Source: Virgifigura deserti
GTDB taxonomy: Bacteria > Pseudomonadota > Alphaproteobacteria > Dongiales > Dongiaceae
Assembly: GCA_003576685.1 (NCBI GenBank)
Contig: QOZR01000003.1
Coordinates: forward strand, 310,001 to 374,000
Direction of reading: 5' to 3'
DNA: 64,000 bases
The position numbers and the translations under genes were made by a program. This document shows positions 37,686-46,144 of this stretch, one piece after another; position 1 is the first letter of the stretch, and each line of letters begins with the position of its first letter. The notes under the pieces are model-generated. The model had not been told where the DNA came from. It worked only from the letters and a program-made list of their open reading frames with translations, and ran no database searches.

Positions 37686-39182
37686 GTGGCCAAGGCCCTA
37701 TCCCGCTATGTCTGCCAGGCTTGCGGCGCCAGCTCCGCGAAGTGGAGCGGCCGCTGCGAAGCCTGCAACGCCTGGAATACGATCACCGAGGAGGCGCCGC
37801 GCGAGACGGCCCCGAAGGGCTTGAGCGGGCGCGGCGGTCGCAAGCTCGACTTCGTCGGTCTGGAAGGCACGACGAGCGTGGCACCGCGGCGGGCCACGGG
37901 AATCGCGGAGTTCGATCGAGTCGCGGGCGGCGGCCTGGTGCGCGGTTCGGCGCTGCTGATCGGCGGCGATCCGGGAATCGGGAAATCTACGCTTCTGCTT
38001 CAGGTCGTCGCCGCCCTCGGCACCGCGCCGTCAGGCGGCCGTGATGGCGGCCCGGGTGGCGCCTCGGCGGCCGTGCGCTGCGCCTATATCTCGGGCGAGG
38101 AAGCGGTCGACCAAGTCCGGTTGCGCGCCCAGCGGCTCGCCGTCACAGGCGCTGCGGTCGAGCTCGCCGCCGCGACCAGCGTGCGCGATATCGTCGCCAG
38201 CCTCGACCACGCGGACGCCCCCGACGTCGTGGTCATCGATTCGATTCAGACCATGTATGTCGACACGCTCGATTCCGCGCCCGGAACGGTCGCCCAGGTC
38301 CGCACCGCGGCGAGCGAGCTGATCCGGCTGGCCAAGCGGCGCGGCTTCGTCCTGCTGCTTGTCGGACATGTCACCAAGGAGGGCGTGATCGCCGGCCCGC
38401 GGGTGCTCGAGCATATGGTCGACACGGTGCTTTATTTCGAGGGCGAGCGGGGCCACCAGTTCCGGATCCTGCGGGCGGTGAAGAACCGGTTCGGCCCGGC
38501 GAACGAGATCGGCGTCTTCGAGATGACCGATGCGGGCCTGGTAGAGGTGCCGAACCCCTCGGCGCTCTTCCTTGCCGAACGGCGCGGTAATATCAGCGGC
38601 ACCACCGTATTCGCCGGCATGGAGGGAACGCGGCCCGTGCTGGTCGAGATTCAGGCGCTCCTCGCCGCCTCGCCGCTGGCGACGCCACGCCGCGCCGTGG
38701 TTGGCTGGGACAGCGCCAGGCTGGCCATGGTGCTGGCCGTGCTTGAGGCGCGCTGCGGCCTGGCGGTGACCGGCAACGATATCTATCTAAACGTCGCCGG
38801 CGGTCTGCGGATCAACGAGCCTGCGGCAGATCTGGCCGTGGCGGCGGCGCTGGTGTCTTCGCTCAGCGATATCCCGATGCCCGACAATCTCGTCGTCTTC
38901 GGCGAGATCGGGTTGAGCGGGGAAGTGCGTGCGGTCAGCCAGACCGACCAGCGGCTCCGCGAGGCGGCGAAGCTCGGCTTCGGTGCCGCCCTGATGCCGC
39001 CGCGTCGCGGCCGCCGCGCCGGCACGGCCCCTGGCGCCAATGGGGGGCTGGAAGCGCGGGAGGTCGCGCATCTCCAGGACCTCGTCCAGCAGCTTGCCGG
39101 CGACGCGCAGCCGCGTCGGGCGGCCGGCTCACGCCCCTCGGGCAATAACCGGATGATAGCCCCAACGGCAGTCGACTCGTGA
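37686..39182 (+). CDS. radA: DNA repair protein RadA
   Basis: The 498-residue protein starts with GTG. It has a C4 zinc finger (Cys10, 13, 24, 27; CQACGASSAKWSGRCEAC), Walker A GGDPGIGKSTLLLQV (residues 93 on), Walker B VVVIDSIQTMY, the RadA-specific RAVKNRFGPANEIGVFEM, and a Lon-like C-terminal domain. It is a RecA-like branch-migration helicase in recombination. A Gly/Ala-rich insert (GRDGGPGGASAAV) sits after Walker A. It lies 25 bp before cvpA. Confidence 0.96.
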   Translation: MAKALSRYVCQACGASSAKWSGRCEACNAWNTITEEAPRETAPKGLSGRGGRKLDFVGLEGTTSVAPRRATGIAEFDRVAGGGLVRGSALLIGGDPGIGKSTLLLQVVAALGTAPSGGRDGGPGGASAAVRCAYISGEEAVDQVRLRAQRLAVTGAAVELAAATSVRDIVASLDHADAPDVVVIDSIQTMYVDTLDSAPGTVAQVRTAASELIRLAKRRGFVLLLVGHVTKEGVIAGPRVLEHMVDTVLYFEGERGHQFRILRAVKNRFGPANEIGVFEMTDAGLVEVPNPSALFLAERRGNISGTTVFAGMEGTRPVLVEIQALLAASPLATPRRAVVGWDSARLAMVLAVLEARCGLAVTGNDIYLNVAGGLRINEPAADLAVAAALVSSLSDIPMPDNLVVFGEIGLSGEVRAVSQTDQRLREAAKLGFGAALMPPRRGRRAGTAPGANGGLEAREVAHLQDLVQQLAGDAQPRRAAGSRPSGNNRMIAPTAVDS

Positions 39183-39207
39183 CCGCCGACATGACATTGC
39201 AAAGCAG

Positions 39208-39909
39208 ATGATCGAGAACCTGCCCATCAATCTGACCGATCTGCTGGTCATCGCGGTGATCGCCATATCGGCTCTGTTCGCCTTCGTTCGCGGCCTCGTC
39301 CGCGAGGTTCTGTCGGTCGCCGCCTGGGTGGCGGCGGTGCTGGCGACGTTCTACGGCCTGCCGCTCGCGAAGCCGTTCCTGCGGGAGTATATTTCCTTCA
39401 CGCTGCTCGCCGATACCATCACGGGGGTCTCGATTTTCCTCGTGACGCTGATTATCTGTTCGGCGATCAGCCATTTCCTGTCACGCAACGTCCGGGGTAG
39501 CGCCTTCGGCGCGCTCGATCGGTCGCTGGGCCTTTTGTTCGGGGTGGCACGCGGGGCGCTTCTGCTCAGCTTCGGCTATCTGCTGATGGCCTGGGCCATA
39601 CCCGAGGATGAGCGACCCGGCTGGATTACCGAGGCGCGCAGCCTGCCGCTGGTCGTCGTCGGCGCCGACTGGCTCCAGACTGTGATGCCTGAATCGGCGG
39701 CCAAGGACAGCGCGATCGCTGCCAATGCGACCAAGCGGCAGATCGAGCGAGCCGCCAAGGCAGAGGAACTCCTGAGCGACTTCGCGGCCCCGGAGCCGGC
39801 GCTCGGAGAAACCGAAACACCGCGGAATCCGGATGTACCGGAGGAGGGATCGGGGTATAAGGATGACGAGCGGAACCAAATGGACCGGCTCTTCCAGGGA
39901 GCCCAGTAG
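39208..39909 (+). CDS. cvpA: CvpA family membrane protein
   Basis: The 233-residue protein has four membrane helices in its first 170 residues. It starts NLTDLLVIAVIAISALFAFVRGLVREVLSV-like (key residues: F-x-R-G-L-V-R-E at the end of helix 1), the CvpA hallmark. An acidic C-terminal tail with AAKAEELLSDFAAPEPALGE follows. CvpA is needed for colicin V production in E. coli and for envelope homeostasis. The cvpA-purF order is widely conserved; the gap is 16 bp. Confidence 0.92.
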   Translation: MIENLPINLTDLLVIAVIAISALFAFVRGLVREVLSVAAWVAAVLATFYGLPLAKPFLREYISFTLLADTITGVSIFLVTLIICSAISHFLSRNVRGSAFGALDRSLGLLFGVARGALLLSFGYLLMAWAIPEDERPGWITEARSLPLVVVGADWLQTVMPESAAKDSAIAANATKRQIERAAKAEELLSDFAAPEPALGETETPRNPDVPEEGSGYKDDERNQMDRLFQGAQ

Positions 39910-39925
39910 GCCGCAGAGGCGGGGG

Positions 39926-41431
39926 ATGTCCCCGGAAGCAGCGGCGGCAGAAACAACAGCGCAGGACTCCGCGAATTTCTCAATGATATCAACCAACCCA
40001 TTCGACGACGACCACCTGCGCGAAGAGTGCGGCGTGTTCGGGATCTTCGGCCATGACGAGGCGGCCGCCCATACGGTGCTGGGGCTCCACGCCCTTCAGC
40101 ATCGCGGCCAGGAAGCCTCCGGCATCGTCGCCTTCGATGGACAGCACTTCAACGCCCACCGCGATCTTGGCCAAGTCGCCGACAGCTTCGCCTCCGAATC
40201 GGTCATCGGCCGTCTGAAGGGGCACGCGGCGATCGGTCATGTCCGCTATTCGACCACCGGCGAGACGGCGCTGCGCAATGTGCAGCCGCTCTTCGCCGAC
40301 CTGGAGTTCGGCGGATTCGCGATCGGCCACAACGGAAATCTGACGAACGCCTATACGCTGCGCCGCGAGCTTGTGAAGCGCGGCTCGCTGTTCCAGTCGA
40401 CCACCGATACCGAGGTCATCACCCACCTGATGGCAACGACGCGTGGCAGCATTATCGACCGGCTGACCCACGCCCTGCTCCAGGTTGAGGGTGCCTATTC
40501 CCTGGTCGCGCTTGCCAAGGATATGGTCGTCGGGGTGCGCGACCCGCTCGGCGTCCGCCCGCTGGTTCTGGGCCGCCTCGGCAACGCCCATATCCTTGCC
40601 TCGGAGAGCTGCGCGCTGGATATCATCGGCGCCGAGTTCCTGCGCGACGTGGAGCCGGGTGAGCTGGTGGTGCTCGACGGCTCCGGCATTCACAGCCTGC
40701 GCCCCTTCGGCACGACCGAGCGGCGCTTCTGCATCTTCGAATATATCTATTTCGCCCGGCCCGACAGTGTCGTCGAAGGTAGCAGCGTCTATGAGGCGCG
40801 CAAGCGGATCGGCGCCGAGTTGGCGCGCGAGAGCCCCGTCCCCGCCGACGTCGTGATCCCGGTGCCGGACTCCGGCGTGCCGGCGGCGCTCGGCTATTCG
40901 AGGGAAGCTGGCATCCCCTTCGAGCTCGGCATCATCCGCAATCACTATGTCGGGCGCACCTTCATCGAGCCCACCGACCATATCCGCCATCTGGGCGTGA
41001 AGCTGAAGCACAACACCAACCGGGCCTATATCGAGAACCGGCGCGTGATCCTGGTCGATGACAGCATCGTCCGCGGCACGACCTCGAAGAAGATCGTCGA
41101 GATGGTGCGCAGCGCCGGCGCGAAGGAAGTGCATATGCGCATCTCGAGCCCGCCGACGATGCATTCCTGCTTCTACGGCATCGACACGCCTGAGCGCGAG
41201 CAGCTGCTCGCCGCCAATCACGACGTGGAGGAGATCGCCAAGATCATCGGCGTCGACAGCCTCGATTTCATCTCGATCGACGGCCTCTACCGAGCGATGG
41301 GCAAGGGCCGGCGCGATCCGGACCGGCCGCAATATTGCGACGCCTGCTTCACCGGCGACTACCCGACCGCGCTCACCGACCAGCATGACGAGCAACCGGC
41401 GCAACTCTCTCTGCTCGCGGAGATGGCCTGA
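39926..41431 (+). CDS. purF: Amidophosphoribosyltransferase
   Basis: The 501-residue enzyme makes phosphoribosylamine from PRPP and glutamine, the first step of purine synthesis. The glutaminase nucleophile Cys35 is in REECGVFGIFGHDEAA and is exposed by removal of a propeptide. IGHVRYSTTGE, IGHNGNLTNAY and the PRPP loop VILVDDSIVRGTTSKKIVEMV follow. ATG 39926 has an AGAGG six bases ahead. ATG 39983 (ISTNPFDDD) is a credible alternative giving a 15-residue propeptide; a third upstream ATG overlaps cvpA. Confidence 0.95.
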   Translation: MSPEAAAAETTAQDSANFSMISTNPFDDDHLREECGVFGIFGHDEAAAHTVLGLHALQHRGQEASGIVAFDGQHFNAHRDLGQVADSFASESVIGRLKGHAAIGHVRYSTTGETALRNVQPLFADLEFGGFAIGHNGNLTNAYTLRRELVKRGSLFQSTTDTEVITHLMATTRGSIIDRLTHALLQVEGAYSLVALAKDMVVGVRDPLGVRPLVLGRLGNAHILASESCALDIIGAEFLRDVEPGELVVLDGSGIHSLRPFGTTERRFCIFEYIYFARPDSVVEGSSVYEARKRIGAELARESPVPADVVIPVPDSGVPAALGYSREAGIPFELGIIRNHYVGRTFIEPTDHIRHLGVKLKHNTNRAYIENRRVILVDDSIVRGTTSKKIVEMVRSAGAKEVHMRISSPPTMHSCFYGIDTPEREQLLAANHDVEEIAKIIGVDSLDFISIDGLYRAMGKGRRDPDRPQYCDACFTGDYPTALTDQHDEQPAQLSLLAEMA

Positions 41432-41436
41432 CCGCG

Positions 41437-42168
41437 ATGGCCGAAGTCAGTGAACGGACTGGAGTTCTGAGCGGCCGCGTCGCCGTCATCACCGGCGCTT
41501 CGCGCGGGATCGGCGCCGCGGTTGCCAAGCGATTCGCCGCCGAGGGGGCCCATGTCGTCCTGGTCGCCCGGACCAGCGCCGGGCTCGAGGAGTTGGACGA
41601 TGCCGTCCGTGCGCTTGGCGGCAGCGCCACGCTGGTGCCGCTCGACCTCACCGATTTCGACGCCATCGACCGGCTCGGCGGTGCCCTTTATGAGCGGTTC
41701 AAACACCTGGACATCCTAGTCGGCAATGCCGGCCTGCTCGGCACCTTGACGCCGATCGCGCAGGTCAAGCCCAAGGAGTGGCAGCAGGTTCTCGACGTCA
41801 ATCTTACCGCGAACTGGCGGCTGATCCGCAGCCTCGACCCACTGCTGCGCGCTTCGGATGCCGGCCGGGCGATCTTCGTCACCTCCGGTGCCGCACGCGG
41901 CCCACGCGCCTACTGGGGCACCTACGCCGTGAGCAAGGCGGCGCTGGAGATGCTGGTCGGCATTTATGCGGCGGAGACGGCGAAGACCAAGGTCCGGGTG
42001 AATCTCCTCGATCCGGGCCGCGTCCGCACCGGCATGCGGGCCAAGGCCTATCCGGGCGAGAATCCGGAGACCCTGCCCCACCCCGACCAGATCACCGACG
42101 CCTTCCTCGCCCTGGCCGATGCCGCCTGCACGAAGCATGGGGAGACGGTGTTCGCGCAGGTTCGTTAG
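41437..42168 (+). CDS. Short-chain dehydrogenase/reductase
   Basis: The 243-residue SDR has AVITGASRGIGAAVAKRFA, VGNAGLLGTLTPI, Ser in FVTSGAARG, and YAVSK in WGTYAVSKAALEML. It starts 5 bp after purF, so it is in the same transcript. SDR genes in this place are frequent in alphaproteobacteria. The substrate is unknown. The first 10 residues (AEVSERTGVL) are a short extension before the core. Confidence 0.9.
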   Translation: MAEVSERTGVLSGRVAVITGASRGIGAAVAKRFAAEGAHVVLVARTSAGLEELDDAVRALGGSATLVPLDLTDFDAIDRLGGALYERFKHLDILVGNAGLLGTLTPIAQVKPKEWQQVLDVNLTANWRLIRSLDPLLRASDAGRAIFVTSGAARGPRAYWGTYAVSKAALEMLVGIYAAETAKTKVRVNLLDPGRVRTGMRAKAYPGENPETLPHPDQITDAFLALADAACTKHGETVFAQVR

Positions 42169-42177
42169 CTGCCCCGG

Positions 42178-42272
42178 CTACGGCGCGATCAGCTCGACAG
42201 TCGGAAAATAGGTGCGGTAGCGCGCCGTGTCGCGCGTCAGAAGACGGTATCCGGCGACAGCGACCGCCTTCC
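42178..42272 (-). pseudogene. 3' remnant of a PIN-domain (VapC-like) toxin gene
   Basis: Reading the minus strand from about 42272 to the TAG at 42178-42180 gives AVAVAGYRLLTRDTARYRTY followed by FPTVELIAP. This is the C-terminal strand-helix end of VapC-type PIN proteins, in which LLTRD holds the last acidic active-site residue. No start codon or upstream PIN sequence precedes it, and the frame runs into the 3' end of the sulfotransferase gene. It is therefore a truncated fragment. Its presence marks this junction as a former accessory site. Confidence 0.65.
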
Positions 42273-43430
42273 TCAACGGACGTTGGTTATACGCTCCGGC
42301 GCGTAGCCGAATCGCTCGGCGGTCGGCCCGGTCCAGCGAGCAATTGCCTCCATCTCTGCCGGGGTGAAGCGCGGCGCGTAATAGGTCGGGAAGTGGACCT
42401 TAGCTGCCAACCCGTCCACGAAGGCGTCGGAAGCCGGCAGCCGGCAGTGATCGAGGACGGCGCGGATCGTCTCATGCGGCGACCGGCAGAGATCCTCGAA
42501 GCGCACCGTCAGAGTAGCTTCCCGCAGCCGCGGATTCGCCGCGAGACGGTCGGCGAGGTAACCGTGAATATGGCTCCAGTAGCGAGACCAGCCTTCGACC
42601 TCGTCGCCCCGCGCCCAGAGAGCCGCGATCTCGGTGACACCGGCTGCATCGCCGGCATTGATCGGGCGGCGGTCGAGGCCGAACTCGAAATGCCCTACCC
42701 GCTGCATATGCCGAAGCGCCAGCGGATTGCGCTGCTCTCCCTCGCAGAACAGCGCGTGCTGCTTCATCAGCGAGGCGATGTGCCAGGCCGGATCGCGCAC
42801 GGGTAGGACGAAACGCGCGTCGGGGAAGAGCTTCAACAGATATTCGAGGCGTGTGACGTTGTAGTTTCCCTTCGAGAGATAGCGCCGGCCGCCGCGCACC
42901 CGCAGGAGCTTGCGGATGTGGTCGCGGTAGAACGCCTCGAAGGCGGCGTTGCCGGTCCGCTCGTCCAGGACGCTGCTGGCGGTCGGGTCGTGAAGGTCCG
43001 GGAAGAAGGCCATCCAGAGAACTTCCTCGAAAGCCTCGGGACTGTCGGGCGTGATCATGATGCCGTCGCGATGCGTGCGCTCGGCCGCCGCACTCTCGCG
43101 CTTCGGCGCGCGGTCGAGGAACCAGTTCCAGAAGAACGGCGTCAAGATCGGCGGATAGTCCTTGTAGCGGTGCGTGACGGCGTCCTCATGCTCCGACAGG
43201 AGCTCGAGGAGGATCGTGCTGCCCGACCGCGCGAGCCCGCTGACATAGACCGGCTGTGTGACCTTGACGTCGGCGAGCTCGTCGGAGAGCAGCCGCGTTT
43301 CCCAATTCCCGATGCGGACCCAGAGGCCTTTCCGCCGGCTGATGAAGCCACCGACGGCGTCGATCCATCGCGGGACGTGGAAGGCGTCGTCAGAAGGCTG
43401 GTCTGCTGCCATGGTGCTCCATCGCTTCAC
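42273..43430 (-). CDS. P-loop sulfotransferase
   Basis: The 385-residue cytosolic-type sulfotransferase has the PAPS-binding loop YVSGLARSGSTILLELLSEH (about residues 62-81). A second PAPS contact is likely in RFVLPVRDPAWHIASLMKQH, and RYLSKGNYNVTRLEYLLKLFPD lies just before it. It would transfer sulfate from PAPS to an unknown hydroxyl or amine. Its ATG overlaps the EMC3-like gene by 4 bp. It ends the leftward cassette that begins with an arylsulfotransferase-like protein. C-terminal residues contain ERFGYAPERITNV. Confidence 0.88.
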   Translation of the reverse strand: MKRWSTMAADQPSDDAFHVPRWIDAVGGFISRRKGLWVRIGNWETRLLSDELADVKVTQPVYVSGLARSGSTILLELLSEHEDAVTHRYKDYPPILTPFFWNWFLDRAPKRESAAAERTHRDGIMITPDSPEAFEEVLWMAFFPDLHDPTASSVLDERTGNAAFEAFYRDHIRKLLRVRGGRRYLSKGNYNVTRLEYLLKLFPDARFVLPVRDPAWHIASLMKQHALFCEGEQRNPLALRHMQRVGHFEFGLDRRPINAGDAAGVTEIAALWARGDEVEGWSRYWSHIHGYLADRLAANPRLREATLTVRFEDLCRSPHETIRAVLDHCRLPASDAFVDGLAAKVHFPTYYAPRFTPAEMEAIARWTGPTAERFGYAPERITNVR

Positions 43431-44176
43431 TCGATCCGGAAGCCGATCTTCATCGCCACCGAGCCTGCGATCAGGACGGTGAAGAACAAGGTTTCCCAGC
43501 CCCGCAGCCAGGACGGGCCGAACGGAACATATTCGCGGCGCGGCAAATCGATCTCGATGCGGTCGAGAGTGGATCCTTCAGGCAGATAGCCCGCCGGGTT
43601 GCCGAGAAGCGCGTTCCACCAGACCCGCTTGTGCAGCGTCGAGACGGGGGCCGACAGGGCGAAGTCACCGACGATACGCCCCGCCGCATCGGCGACGACG
43701 ACATGCGGCGGTTGCGACGGCGCGGCCGACTCTTGCGACGGGCCGCCCTCGTCGACCCAACGAGCCTGAAGCTGCTGCGGGACCGTGCGGATATCGGGCT
43801 CGCTCCCCGGGGCCGGAAAGCTGTGCCCATAGGCCGTACTCAACCAGATGATCAGGCAGAGCACGGGGACCGAGGCCGCGACGGCCGGTCCGATCACGAG
43901 GCCGATCTGCCGGAGCGCAAGCCGCAACGTCTCGCGAATCAGCGGCCAGGCTCCGGCAAACTCGCCGTCATAGGCGTCGAGCGCGCGTCGCGCCTCGGCG
44001 GCCTTCATCTTGGTGACGGTGATGCGCTCCTGAGAGGATAAGGCCTTGTAGAGCGCCATCGACAGGATGGCGGCGGCGATGCCCCACACAACCAAGCGCG
44101 CGGTCGCGGGCATGAAATGACCGAGCACCCCGTCCAGCCAAGCGAACAGCGGTGCCGGAAGATCGAGAAGGCCCAT
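43427..44176 (-). CDS. EMC3/TMCO1-like (DUF106-type) integral membrane protein
   Basis: The 249-residue protein shows membrane helices at about residues 24-45 (ARLVVWGIAAAILSMALYKAL), 92-118 (GLVIGPAVAASVPVLCLIIW) and 226-245 (LFFTVLIAGSVAMKIGF). Between the first two lies a charged helical stretch (ITVTKMKAAEARRALDAYDG). This arrangement resembles EMC3/TMCO1/YidC-related insertase-like proteins. A periplasmic loop of about 100 residues lies between helices two and three. It is translationally coupled to the sulfotransferase. Assignment is by topology and is tentative. Confidence 0.55.
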   Translation of the reverse strand: MGLLDLPAPLFAWLDGVLGHFMPATARLVVWGIAAAILSMALYKALSSQERITVTKMKAAEARRALDAYDGEFAGAWPLIRETLRLALRQIGLVIGPAVAASVPVLCLIIWLSTAYGHSFPAPGSEPDIRTVPQQLQARWVDEGGPSQESAAPSQPPHVVVADAAGRIVGDFALSAPVSTLHKRVWWNALLGNPAGYLPEGSTLDRIEIDLPRREYVPFGPSWLRGWETLFFTVLIAGSVAMKIGFRIE

Positions 44177-44239
44177 TCTCCGTGTCGGCTCCCTTGTCGA
44201 CCTTACGGCACGCCCGACGTCACGGCTCTCCGCGGCCGA

Positions 44240-44497
44240 TCAAGACGACGTCGAGGTCGAGGATCCGTCATGCGACACCTTCGCCGCCTGAGCCTGCTTT
44301 CCCTTGCCGCGCTTGAGCATCCGCCGCAGCGGCCACAGGATCACGAAGCCAAGCGCCGCGCCGATTGCGAGCACCAGGCCCCAGAAGGCGCCCAGCAAGC
44401 TGAGGCCGGCGCCGGGCCCGACATAGGCTGCCGCCGGGTTCGCCGCGCCCAGAACAAGTCCAAGGATGATGGCGGCCGCACCGATTTGCTTCTTCAT
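44240..44497 (-). CDS. Small membrane protein with YVGPGAG motif
   Basis: The 85-residue protein has a signal-like helix (KKQIGAAAIILGLVLGAANPAAA). It then has AYVGPGAGLSLLGAFWGLVL, a second helix continuing into a basic RRMLKRGKGK, and a Ser/Thr-rich tail. The GPGAG motif followed by a helix and basic stretch recurs in small proteins beside sulfatases and related enzymes, as I recall it. ATG 44497 is used; an ATG at 44545 adds 16 residues that overlap the upstream gene. Function is unknown. Confidence 0.65.
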   Translation of the reverse strand: MKKQIGAAAIILGLVLGAANPAAAYVGPGAGLSLLGAFWGLVLAIGAALGFVILWPLRRMLKRGKGKQAQAAKVSHDGSSTSTSS

Positions 44498-44541
44498 ATC
44501 ATTATCCTTCCTGCTTGTGGTCCCACCGGCTCCCCACCGGC

Positions 44542-45870
44542 TCATTGCTCCAGAAAGTCGGGATCCAGGGAGCCGGGTTCGATCCGCTGTCCCCAGGAGA
44601 CGACCGGAATCATCTCGTCATTCTCGCCGCCCCGCACCGGGTTCACGAATTCCCAGACGATCTCGTGGTCCGGCGTCACCTCGATGAGCCGGCCGCCGTC
44701 CGATTCCGTGATCAGCGTGTTTCCGTTCGGCAGCCGCTCCTGGTTCGACCGGATTCTGCTCTCGAAGAGATGGTTCTCGTCACCGGCATAGGTCCAGACA
44801 ATCTCGGAGGTCGCGGGATTGAACTCGATCACGCGCGAAAGCCCGCCCGTTCCGTAATGCCCGAAATTGTCGAACAGCAGCATGTTGCCGTTCGGCAGGA
44901 TGTCCGGGTCGTGCTGCCCGAGCCACGGTCCCCGAAGGGCCCAGACGATCTCTTCCTTTTCGATGTCGAGGACGGCGATCGTGCCGATTTCCCGGAACGA
45001 CAGCAGGACCTGCCCCTCCGAGGCGAACGGCAGCCTCTCGGCATCCTCGCCCTCGATCACCTCGACCGAGTTGGCGTGGAGATAGTCGCCATTCTCCGCA
45101 TAGCTGTACCAGACGACCGTGCTCAGCAGCCGCAGATAGTCCGACTTGGCGAAGGCCTCGACGAGGGAAATCTTCTTCAGTTCCTTTCCTTCGGGCGACA
45201 GGACGACAAGGAAGTCGTCGAGTCGCGGCGGCTTCATATGGGCCGCCCTCTCGATCTCACTGGACTCGATGCTCTGGGTGAGCGTGTAGATTTTTCCGTC
45301 CTTCCCAATATCGAGGTCGTGATGGACATGCTCCAGATAGGTCCAGATGACCTCCGAATCCTTGTTCATCTTGATCAGGCCGTAACCCCAGGGCGTGCTG
45401 CCGAGGCCGATATAGACGCCGAGCAGATCCCCGTTCGGATAGAGGCGTGCATTCTCAATGAAGATAAAGGGATCGGGCTGCGGATCGGTGATCGCGGCCG
45501 TCTCGTTCCAGACCGTGCTGAACGGCAGGTGCCACTCATGCACGACCTCGCCGTCCATCGACATCAGGAAGGCTTTCTGCGCATGGCTCGAGGTATAGAG
45601 GGTCAGGCCGTTATAGGCCTTTGCCGGATCATAGACCGTCACCCCCGCGTCGGTGGTCCGCGCGCGAGCCCACAGGTCAGTCACGAGGGCGGTGCGATAC
45701 CCGCTCTTCTGGTCGAATAGCGCGATGCCGGCCCGGTAGGCATCATTGATGTAATTGTACGGGAACGTCTTGTGCAGGACGATCAGACTGCCGGCAACGA
45801 AGCTCAAGAACGCGATCGAAAGGACGAACAGGGGGAAGTAAACCCGATTGAGGGCCGCCTCGATTGCCAC
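44542..45870 (-). CDS. Arylsulfotransferase-like (ASST) beta-propeller protein, membrane-anchored
   Basis: The 442-residue protein has one N-terminal membrane helix (FPLFVLSIAFLSFVAGSLIVL). A repeated-blade propeller follows, typical of ASST-type proteins: GLTLYTSSHAQKAFLMSMDGEVVHEWHLP, SEVIWTYLEHVHHDLDIGKDG, GNMLLFDNFGHYGTGG, SRVIEFNPATSEIVWTYAG, and NTLITESDGGRLIEVTPDHEIVWEF. ASST enzymes transfer sulfate between phenols through a histidine without PAPS. The HVHHDLD segment could hold that histidine, but this is inferred. It heads the leftward cassette with the small GPGAG protein, the EMC3-like protein and the sulfotransferase. Confidence 0.82.
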   Translation of the reverse strand: MAIEAALNRVYFPLFVLSIAFLSFVAGSLIVLHKTFPYNYINDAYRAGIALFDQKSGYRTALVTDLWARARTTDAGVTVYDPAKAYNGLTLYTSSHAQKAFLMSMDGEVVHEWHLPFSTVWNETAAITDPQPDPFIFIENARLYPNGDLLGVYIGLGSTPWGYGLIKMNKDSEVIWTYLEHVHHDLDIGKDGKIYTLTQSIESSEIERAAHMKPPRLDDFLVVLSPEGKELKKISLVEAFAKSDYLRLLSTVVWYSYAENGDYLHANSVEVIEGEDAERLPFASEGQVLLSFREIGTIAVLDIEKEEIVWALRGPWLGQHDPDILPNGNMLLFDNFGHYGTGGLSRVIEFNPATSEIVWTYAGDENHLFESRIRSNQERLPNGNTLITESDGGRLIEVTPDHEIVWEFVNPVRGGENDEMIPVVSWGQRIEPGSLDPDFLEQ

Positions 45871-45912
45871 GATTGCCTACCTTCTCTCAACAGATCGCCG
45901 CTTGAGTACGGT

Positions 45913-45939
45913 CCGATCAGGTTGGATCAACCTGATCGG
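45913..45939. repeat. Perfect 12-bp hairpin upstream of the ASST cassette
   Basis: CCGATCAGGTTG (45913-45924) and CAACCTGATCGG (45928-45939) pair perfectly around a GAT loop. It lies 43 bp upstream of the ASST start, in the position of a promoter, operator or 5' leader. Confidence 0.85.
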
Positions 45940-45978
45940 TGAATTGTCCTCTGATCCATATAGCGAGAGACTGATTCA

Positions 45979-46005
45979 CCGATCACATCGGTTCGATGTG
46001 GTCGG
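45979..46005. repeat. Second 12-bp hairpin of the same family
   Basis: CCGATCACATCG (45979-45990) pairs with CGATGTGGTCGG (45994-46005) with one G-T pair and a GTT loop. It shares the CCGATC foot and 3-nt loop of the hairpin 40 bp to its left, so the two look like tandem copies of one element. Confidence 0.75.
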
Positions 46006-46144
46006 ATCAGGCTCTAACGGCGGGGCGGATCAGCGCCGACCGCCGATCCTGCAGAACATCCGCAAGGCCGCGTTTGTTCCACAGGGCCGCGTTCGGCCAC
46101 AATTTTCCTACTGGAGGCGAAGGGTTCCGGGCAGGCGGAAAAGG

